Shown here piece by piece: positions 6,216 to 11,793 of a stretch of 11,793 nucleotides of DNA (position 1 is the first letter of the stretch; every line of letters starts with the position of its first letter). The DNA is taken from assembly GCA_938049125.1 (NCBI GenBank), contig CALICR010000225.1, positions 1 through 11,793 on the forward strand, read 5' to 3'. A program made the position numbers and the translations under genes. The stretch comes from an uncultured Clostridia bacterium (GTDB lineage: Bacteria > Bacillota > Clostridia > Oscillospirales > Oscillospiraceae). The notes under the pieces are model-generated. The model was not told where the DNA came from, searched no databases, and saw nothing but the letters and a program-made list of their open reading frames with translations.

Positions 6216-6232
6216 TGGTCGTGTTAATTTGA
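6215..6232 (+). other. Five-codon mini-ORF bridging oapA and dxs
   Basis: An ATG overlaps the last base of the oapA stop (TAATG, 6213-6217). It encodes MVVLI and ends at a TGA (6230-6232) that overlaps the dxs TTG start (6229-6231). No ribosome site is visible for dxs itself, so the mini-ORF could hand ribosomes on by termination-reinitiation. This is inference from spacing only. Confidence 0.25.
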
Positions 6233-8076
6233 AGCGATTGGATCAAATCAAAAGCGCCGCCGACCTCCGCTCCATGTCCTTTCAGGAGCTGCAGGAGCTG
6301 GCGGCGGAGATCCGGAGCTATCTGCTCGCCCACGTCTCCCAGACCGGCGGGCACCTGGCCTCGAATCTCGGCGTGGTCGAGCTGACCATCGCCATCCACA
6401 ATGTATTCGATACGGAGCGGGACCGCCTCGTTTTTGACGTGGGGCACCAGTCCTATGTCCACAAGATCCTGACCGGCCGCATGGACCGGTTTTCGTCCCT
6501 GCGGACCTACGGCGGCCTTGCGGGCTTCCCGAAGCCCTCGGAGAGCGTGCATGACGCGTTCACGGCGGGCCATGCCTCCAGCGCCGTCTCGGCCGCCTTG
6601 GGCATCGCCCGGGCGCGGACGCTGAGCCACGAGGACTACCACGTCATCGCCGTCGTGGGCGACGGGGCCATGACCGGCGGCCTCTTCTACGAGGGCATGA
6701 ACGACGCGGGCGCGAGCCACGAGCCGCTCATCGTCATCCTCAACGACAACGGGATGTCCATCTCGAAAAACGTCGGCGGCATCTCCCGCCATTTGTCCCG
6801 GGTCCGGCTGAAGCCGGGCTATTTCGGCCTCAAGAAGCTTTACCGCCGCCTGACCCGGAAGCTGCCCGGGGGCCGTGCGCTCTACCGGTTCACGCATCAG
6901 ATCAAGGACCGGCTGCGTCAGAGCCTCATCGGCACGACGATCTTCGAGGAGATGGGCTTCCTCTACCTCGGCCCCGTGGACGGTCACGACATTGCGAAGC
7001 TGTCCTACCTCCTGGCCCGGGCCAAGGAGGAGAACTGCCCGGTGCTGCTGCACGTCATTACCACCAAGGGCAAGGGCTACCAGCCCGCCGAGGAGACGCC
7101 CAGCGAGTACCACGGCGTCGGCCGCTTCGACCCCCGGAGCGGGCTCGGATGTCCCTCCACGGACAATTTCTCCTCGGTCTTCGGCCAGTGCCTGACAGGC
7201 CTCGCCGCCGAGGACCCGCACATCTGCGCCATCACCGCCGGGATGCGGAGCGGCACGGGGCTGGACGCTTTTGCCCTGGACTACCCCTCCCGCTTCTTTG
7301 ACGTGGGCATCGCCGAGGGGCACGCCGTCTCCATGGCGGCGGGCCTGGCGAAGCAGGGCATGGTCCCGGTCTTTGCGGTCTATTCGACGTTCTTGCAGCG
7401 CGGCTATGATATGATCCTACAGGATGTCGCCCTCCAGCAGCTCCATGTGGTGCTCTGCGTGGACCGGGCGGGCCTCGTCGGGGCCGACGGCGAGACGCAC
7501 CACGGCGTCTTCGACGTGGCCTACCTCCGGCAGGTGCCGGGCATGACCGTCTTTGCCCCGGCCAACTACCGGGAGCTGGAGCTGATGCTCCGGGAGGCCG
7601 TGCTGGAGACGGAGGGTCCCGTGGCCGTTCGCTACCCCCGGGGCCGCGAGGGGGCCTACCGCAGTGCGCCGGAAAAAGACTGCATCCGCACCGGCGGCGA
7701 CCTCACCATGGTGACCTACGGCACCACGGTGAACGCGGTGCTGGAGGCGGCGGACAGGCTGGCGGAACAGGGCGTCGAGGCCGCGGTGTTCAAGCTGCGG
7801 AAGCTGAAGCCGCTGGACACCGGGGAGCTGTTCGCCTCCGTCCGGGAGACCGGGCGGCTGCTGGTGGCCGAGGAGGTCAACCAGCCCGGCTCCATCTGCG
7901 AGGCGCTGAGCGAGGCACTGGCGGAGGCCGGCATCCCGGCGCAGGTCTGCGCCTGCAACCTGGGCGACCGCTATACGACCCACGGCGCGACGGACATTCT
8001 GGAGCGCGAGGCGGGGCTGGACGCCGCGGGCATTTTGAGATCAGCCATGGAGGAATGGAAGCTTGAGTCAGAATAA
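6229..8076 (+). CDS. dxs: 1-deoxy-D-xylulose-5-phosphate synthase
   Basis: This thiamine-diphosphate enzyme condenses pyruvate with glyceraldehyde 3-phosphate in the first step of the MEP route to isoprenoids; the product also feeds thiamine and pyridoxal synthesis. The N-terminal half has GGHLASNLGVVEL (40-52), DVGHQSYVHKILTGR (70-84) and the cofactor motif GDGAMTGG (144-151) through N172 and N174. The second domain has DVGIAEGHA with catalytic-type E363, then YSTFLQRGYD and DRAGLVGADGETHHG. At 615 residues it is slightly shorter than the Bacillus protein. The TTG at 6229 is chosen because the family N-terminus aligns from there and no in-frame start exists just upstream. No ribosome site is obvious, suggesting coupling to oapA, whose stop is 13 nt away. 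It overlaps tlyA by 14 nt. Confidence 0.97.
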   Translation: MKRLDQIKSAADLRSMSFQELQELAAEIRSYLLAHVSQTGGHLASNLGVVELTIAIHNVFDTERDRLVFDVGHQSYVHKILTGRMDRFSSLRTYGGLAGFPKPSESVHDAFTAGHASSAVSAALGIARARTLSHEDYHVIAVVGDGAMTGGLFYEGMNDAGASHEPLIVILNDNGMSISKNVGGISRHLSRVRLKPGYFGLKKLYRRLTRKLPGGRALYRFTHQIKDRLRQSLIGTTIFEEMGFLYLGPVDGHDIAKLSYLLARAKEENCPVLLHVITTKGKGYQPAEETPSEYHGVGRFDPRSGLGCPSTDNFSSVFGQCLTGLAAEDPHICAITAGMRSGTGLDAFALDYPSRFFDVGIAEGHAVSMAAGLAKQGMVPVFAVYSTFLQRGYDMILQDVALQQLHVVLCVDRAGLVGADGETHHGVFDVAYLRQVPGMTVFAPANYRELELMLREAVLETEGPVAVRYPRGREGAYRSAPEKDCIRTGGDLTMVTYGTTVNAVLEAADRLAEQGVEAAVFKLRKLKPLDTGELFASVRETGRLLVAEEVNQPGSICEALSEALAEAGIPAQVCACNLGDRYTTHGATDILEREAGLDAAGILRSAMEEWKLESE

Positions 8077-8872
8077 AGAGCGGCTGGACGTGCTCCTGAC
8101 GGCGCGCGGCCTGGCGGAGAGCCGGGAAAAGGCCCGGGCCATCATCATGAGCGGCGAGGTCTTCGTCGGGGACCAGCGGGTGGACAAGGCCGGGACCATG
8201 GTGGACCCGGCGGCGGAGATCGAGGTGCGGGGCCATGTTTGCCCCTATGTCAGCCGCGGCGGCCTCAAGCTGGAAAAGGCCCTGCGGGACTTCGGCATCC
8301 GGCCCGAGGGCTTCGTGTGCAGCGACTCCGGCGCGTCCACCGGCGGCTTTACGGATTGCCTGCTCCAGCAGGGGGCGAAGAAGGTCTTCGCCATCGACGT
8401 GGGCTACGGCCAGCTGGCCTGGAAGATCCGCACGGACCCGCGGGTTGTCTGCATGGAGCGGACGAACATCCGCTATGTGACGCCCGAGGACCTGGGCGAG
8501 CCGCTGGACCTCTCGGTGGTGGACGTGTCGTTCATCTCACTCAGTATCGTGCTTCCGGCTATCCGGGCGCTGCTGAAGCCTGAGGGGCAGGTCGTCTGCC
8601 TTATCAAGCCCCAGTTTGAGGCCGGAAAGGGAAAGGTGGGGAAGAAGGGCGTCGTCCGGGACCCTGCCGTCCACCTCGAAGTCCTGGAGAGTTTCACCGC
8701 TCTGGCCAAGCGGCTGGACTTTACCATCTGCAATTTGACGTTTTCTCCGGTCAAGGGGCCGGAGGGGAACATTGAATTTCTGGGCCACCTGAGCCGGGTG
8801 CCCGGGGAGGACCGCTGCCCGCCGCTCGCCGAGCTGGTGCGCACGGCCCATGAAACGCTGAAGGGATCCTGA
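8063..8872 (+). CDS. tlyA: TlyA family rRNA (cytidine-2'-O)-methyltransferase
   Basis: The 269-residue protein has an N-terminal S4 RNA-binding domain (about 6-65) and an FtsJ-like, S-adenosylmethionine-dependent methyltransferase domain. The cofactor motif DSGASTGGFTD is at 88-98. The K-D-K-E tetrad of 2'-O-ribose methyltransferases is present as K69, D154, K182 and E238, numbers identical to those I know for mycobacterial TlyA. The family methylates ribose of rRNA cytidines (16S and, in some species, 23S), and in mycobacteria loss gives capreomycin resistance. Older annotations call it hemolysin; nothing here supports a toxin role. The start is TTG, 7 nt after GGAGGAA (8049-8055), overlapping the end of dxs, which implies translational coupling. 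It corresponds to Bacillus yqxC in the same gene order. Confidence 0.94.
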   Translation: MSQNKERLDVLLTARGLAESREKARAIIMSGEVFVGDQRVDKAGTMVDPAAEIEVRGHVCPYVSRGGLKLEKALRDFGIRPEGFVCSDSGASTGGFTDCLLQQGAKKVFAIDVGYGQLAWKIRTDPRVVCMERTNIRYVTPEDLGEPLDLSVVDVSFISLSIVLPAIRALLKPEGQVVCLIKPQFEAGKGKVGKKGVVRDPAVHLEVLESFTALAKRLDFTICNLTFSPVKGPEGNIEFLGHLSRVPGEDRCPPLAELVRTAHETLKGS

Positions 8873-8875
8873 GCC

Positions 8876-9730
8876 ATGAAAGTTGTCATCACCCCCAACC
8901 CATACCGGGACCGGAACTTCCGCTGCGCGGCGGAGGCCCGGGATATCCTGGAACGCGCCGGGATCGAGACGGCGGTCTGTCTGGCCTTCGAGGTCGAGAA
9001 GGACTTCGACCTGCCGAAGACCGTGGAGCTGAAGGACCTGAACCGGGAGCTGAAGACCAGCGACATGCTCATCTGCTTCGGCGGCGACGGGACCCTGCTC
9101 CACGCCAGCAAGGCGGCGACCTACCACAAGGTTCCGGTGCTGGGCGTCAACATCGGCACCATGGGCTTCATGACGGAGCTGGAATCCACGGAGGTCGCTC
9201 AGCTGGCCGACCTGGCCCGGCGGGACTACCGCCTGGAGGAGCGCATGATGCTGAGCGTCAACGTGCTCCGGGAGGGCGCGGAGGTTTACCGTGAGAACGC
9301 CCTCAACGACGCGGTGGTGACGAAGGGGGCCGTGGCCCGGGTGATCCAGATGGGCATCTACTGCGACGGTGTCGAGGCCATGAGCTTTTCCGGCGACGGC
9401 GTCATCGTCTGCACGCCCACCGGCTCCACGGCCTATTCCATGTCCGCGGGAGGCCCCATCGTGGAGCCGTCGGCGGAGAACATCATCCTGACGCCGGTCT
9501 GCGCCCACACCATGCAGACCCGCCCCATCGTGACGGCGGGAAACCGTACCATCGACATCCGGATCGGGCGCATCGGGCGGAAAAACGCGTTCCTCTCGGC
9601 GGACGGCGGCCGCGCGTTCCGGCTGAACACCGGGGATACGATCCGCATTCGCCGTTCCAACCATGTGACCCGGCTCGTGAAGCTGGACAACCGAAGCTTT
9701 TTCGATATTTTGAATAAAAAACTGAAATAA
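8876..9730 (+). CDS. nadK: NAD kinase
   Basis: The enzyme phosphorylates NAD+ to NADP+, the only route to NADP(H) in most bacteria. The 284-residue protein shows the family signature GGDGT at 69-73 with catalytic-type D71, VNIGTMGFMTE (91-101), LND at 143-145 and TPTGSTAYS (180-188). The last is the second half of the NAD-binding site. ATG 8876 is 3 nt past the tlyA stop, with AAGGGA (8861-8866) 9 nt upstream. It is cytoplasmic. Its place between tlyA and argR is conserved in Firmicutes, and it supplies NADPH for biosynthesis, including the reductive step after Dxs. Confidence 0.96.
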   Translation: MKVVITPNPYRDRNFRCAAEARDILERAGIETAVCLAFEVEKDFDLPKTVELKDLNRELKTSDMLICFGGDGTLLHASKAATYHKVPVLGVNIGTMGFMTELESTEVAQLADLARRDYRLEERMMLSVNVLREGAEVYRENALNDAVVTKGAVARVIQMGIYCDGVEAMSFSGDGVIVCTPTGSTAYSMSAGGPIVEPSAENIILTPVCAHTMQTRPIVTAGNRTIDIRIGRIGRKNAFLSADGGRAFRLNTGDTIRIRRSNHVTRLVKLDNRSFFDILNKKLK

Positions 9731-9740
9731 GAGGTGCGGA

Positions 9741-10193
9741 ATGAAGAACCAGAGACAGGCAAAGATACTGGAGATCATCGCGGAGCGCGATATCGAGACC
9801 CAGGAGGAGCTGCTCACGGCCTTGCAGGCCTGCGGCTTCAACTGCACCCAGGCGACCATTTCCCGCGACATCAAGGAGCTGCGCATCGTCAAGGAGCTGG
9901 ACGCCCGCGGCACCTACCGCTACAGCGCCGCCCGGAGCGACACCGGCGCGACCTTCTCCGCCAAGCTGAACACCATCTTCCGGGAGTGCGTCACGGGCTT
10001 CGACTCGGCGCAGAACATGGTCGTCATCACGACCCTGCCCGGCATGGCCCAGGCCGCCGGCTCGGCGCTGGACAGCATGAAGCTGCCCCAGATCGTCGGC
10101 ACCCTGGGCGGCGACGACACGGTCTTCCTGGTGATGCGGGACACCGCCGCGGCCCAGGAGCTCTGCAACGAGATTCGGAGACTGCTCCAGTAA
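9741..10193 (+). CDS. argR: Arginine repressor ArgR/AhrC
   Basis: This 150-residue regulator senses arginine and controls arginine synthesis and degradation operons, normally as a hexamer. The N-terminal winged helix carries the recognition signature SRDIKEL (41-47). The C-terminal domain has GTLGGDDT (120-127); D125 and D126 fit the arginine-binding aspartates of the usual GT-AGDDT motif, with Gly in place of the common Ala. The ATG lies 10 nt past nadK, with AGAGG (9730-9734) 6 nt upstream. The linkage argR-recN is conserved in Firmicutes and says little about specific targets. I saw no clear ARG box in the window. Confidence 0.95.
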   Translation: MKNQRQAKILEIIAERDIETQEELLTALQACGFNCTQATISRDIKELRIVKELDARGTYRYSAARSDTGATFSAKLNTIFRECVTGFDSAQNMVVITTLPGMAQAAGSALDSMKLPQIVGTLGGDDTVFLVMRDTAAAQELCNEIRRLLQ

Positions 10194-10209
10194 GAAGGAG
10201 GCGGGCGGC

Positions 10210-11793
10210 GTGCTTTCTCTGCTGCATATCGAGAACATCGCGGTGATCGAGCAGGCCGACCTGCGCTTTGACCGCGGCTTCAACGTCCTGACCGGCGAGA
10301 CAGGCGCGGGCAAATCCATTGTCATCGACGCCATCAGCGCCATCCTCGGCGCGCGGACCTACCGGGACGTCATCCGTACCGGCACGGACAAGGGCTTCGT
10401 GAGCGCCGTGTTCACAGGCATCCCGGCCCTGCCCTGGTTCGAGGAGACCCAGGTGGGCTACGACCCGGACGAACTGCTGATCCAGCGGGAGATCTGGGCC
10501 GACGGGAAGAATGTCTGCCGCGTCAACGGGCGGCCCGTGACGGTGGCGCTGCTGCGCGCCCTCGGTGCCCAGCTCATCAGCATCCACGGCCAGCACGACT
10601 CCCAGCAGCTCTTCGACGAGAGCACCCACCTCCGTCTGCTGGACCTCTACGCCCACGACGCCGCGCCCCGGGCGGCCTACGAGGTCTGCTTCCGCCGCGT
10701 CCAGGACATCCGGCGGGAGATCGACCGCCTGTCCATGGACGAGAGCGAGAAGCTCCGCCGCACGGAGATGCTGCGCCACCAGATCGGTGAGATCGAGGAC
10801 GCGGCCCTGAAGCCCGGCGAGGACGAGGCGCTGGAGAGCCGGCGGCGGCTCCTCCAGAACGCGGAAAAGCTGTCGGACGGCCTTCAGGAGGCCTTCTACG
10901 CCGTCAGCGGCGGCGACGACAGCGACGGCGCGGCGGCCCTGCTGACCGCGGCGGAGCGCGCCCTGGCCCACATTGCCCGCTTTGACGGCGCGCTGGACAG
11001 CCTGCACGACCGGGCGGCAGACCTCATGTACCAGGTTCTGGACCTGGCCGACGAGCTGCGGGACGAGCGGGACCGCCTGTCCTTCTCCGGCGATGAGTTG
11101 GAGCAGATCGAGGACCGGCTGGACCTCATCCGCCGTCTGCGGCGCAAGTACGGTGCGACGGTGGACGCGGTGCTCGGCTACCTCGAAAACGCCCGGCGGG
11201 AGCTGGACGAGATCGAGTTCGCGGGCGACCGCCTCGAGGCGCTGAAGGGCGAGCTCGGCGGTGCCGAGGCCGAAGCGCGGACCGCGGGGCTTGCCCTGCG
11301 CGAAGCGCGGACCGCTGCGGCCCGGGAGCTGGAGCAGCGCATCCAGACGGAGCTGGAGCAGCTCGATATGCACCGGGTCCGCTTCCTCTGCCAGTTCGAG
11401 GAGACGGAGCTGACGGCGGACGGCCTGGACGCCGTGCGCTTTCTCATGAGCGCCAACGCAGGCGAGGCGCTGAAGCCGCTGAGCAAGGTGGCCTCCGGCG
11501 GTGAGCTGGCCCGCATCATGCTGGCCATGAAGAACGTCATGGCGGAGCAGGACGCGGTGCCGACACTGATCTTCGACGAGGTGGACGCGGGCGTCAGCGG
11601 CCGCGCCGCCCAGAAGGTGGCCGAAAAGCTCCGCAGCGTCAGCCGCAGCAAGCAGGTGCTCTGCGTGACCCATCTGCCCCAGCTCGCGGCCATGGCAGAC
11701 GTGCACCTGCGCATCTCCAAGGCGGAACGCGGCGGGCGGACCTATACGTCCGTGGAGCCGCTGGACCGGGCGGGCCGCATCGACGAGATTGCC
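10210..11793 (+). CDS. recN: DNA repair ATPase RecN (3' end cut off by the window edge)
   Basis: RecN is an SMC-like ATPase that acts early in double-strand break repair by recombination. The visible 528 residues include Walker A GETGAGKS (29-36), the HGQHDSQQLFD region near 128, a long charged coiled-coil arm, the ABC signature ASGGELAR (428-435), Walker B LIFDEVD (453-459) and the THLPQLAAMAD segment near the end. About 25-40 residues are probably missing. Walker B seems some 15-20 residues earlier than in better-known RecN proteins, suggesting a slightly shorter arm, but I could not align it. The GTG start has AAGGAGG (10195-10201) 8 nt upstream, in the 16-nt gap after argR. A 15-nt direct repeat (11271-11285, 11301-11315) lies in the arm region. 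It is the last visible gene of the operon. Confidence 0.96.
   Translation, partial: MLSLLHIENIAVIEQADLRFDRGFNVLTGETGAGKSIVIDAISAILGARTYRDVIRTGTDKGFVSAVFTGIPALPWFEETQVGYDPDELLIQREIWADGKNVCRVNGRPVTVALLRALGAQLISIHGQHDSQQLFDESTHLRLLDLYAHDAAPRAAYEVCFRRVQDIRREIDRLSMDESEKLRRTEMLRHQIGEIEDAALKPGEDEALESRRRLLQNAEKLSDGLQEAFYAVSGGDDSDGAAALLTAAERALAHIARFDGALDSLHDRAADLMYQVLDLADELRDERDRLSFSGDELEQIEDRLDLIRRLRRKYGATVDAVLGYLENARRELDEIEFAGDRLEALKGELGGAEAEARTAGLALREARTAAARELEQRIQTELEQLDMHRVRFLCQFEETELTADGLDAVRFLMSANAGEALKPLSKVASGGELARIMLAMKNVMAEQDAVPTLIFDEVDAGVSGRAAQKVAEKLRSVSRSKQVLCVTHLPQLAAMADVHLRISKAERGGRTYTSVEPLDRAGRIDEIA

Noticed and set aside
6076..7323. A 415-codon leftward open frame
   Set aside because: It is antisense to oapA and dxs, and its product shows no domain.
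8063..8872. Hemolysin or toxin function for the TlyA protein
   Set aside because: The S4 domain, cofactor motif and complete K-D-K-E tetrad point to an rRNA methyltransferase; hemolysin is a historical label.
8537..9913. A 458-codon leftward open frame (and a similar one at 10027-11706)
   Set aside because: These are antisense shadows of tlyA-nadK-argR and recN, produced by high-GC third positions.

Overview
The window (about 65% G+C in coding DNA, with AT-rich gaps, Shine-Dalgarno sites and several GTG/TTG starts) looks like chromosomal DNA of a high-GC Clostridia member. An Oscillospiraceae-type gut anaerobe is my best guess, from gene order and protein flavour rather than any database search. 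There is no sign of a mobile element, CRISPR array, tRNA or rRNA.

Left part (1-3663). A 3'-truncated DUF4317 gene runs leftward. It is divergent from a lactate/malate dehydrogenase-family gene, with separate sigma-A-like promoters in an AT-rich 360-bp gap. A strong GC-rich hairpin then separates the dehydrogenase from convergent murC (peptidoglycan precursor ligase). murC is divergent from cca (tRNA nucleotidyltransferase). The murC-cca gap holds two opposed promoters that appear to share one palindromic TATTATAATA core.

Centre (4949-6215), the most interesting part. After cca comes a strong extended -10 promoter, then about 615 nt with no credible protein gene but many inverted repeats, then a small multi-pass membrane protein with a basic tail. 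RNA length, the adjacent membrane protein and the downstream order dxs-tlyA-nadK-argR-recN match the OLE (ornate, large, extremophilic) RNA locus and its partner OapA. OLE RNA and OapA form a membrane-associated ribonucleoprotein complex whose biochemical role is still unclear. In Bacillus (Halalkalibacterium) halodurans its loss affects tolerance of cold, short-chain alcohols and Mg2+. OLE is a described class. This copy is notable because it has its own promoter and lies behind cca rather than behind ispA/xseB.

Right part (6229-end). A tightly packed rightward operon holds dxs (isoprenoid precursors), tlyA-family rRNA methyltransferase, NAD kinase, argR and a 3'-truncated recN. Gaps are short or overlapping, and no internal terminator is visible. 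The whole unit from the OLE promoter to recN could be one transcript, with OLE RNA as its 5' part, either processed out or accumulating as an attenuated product.
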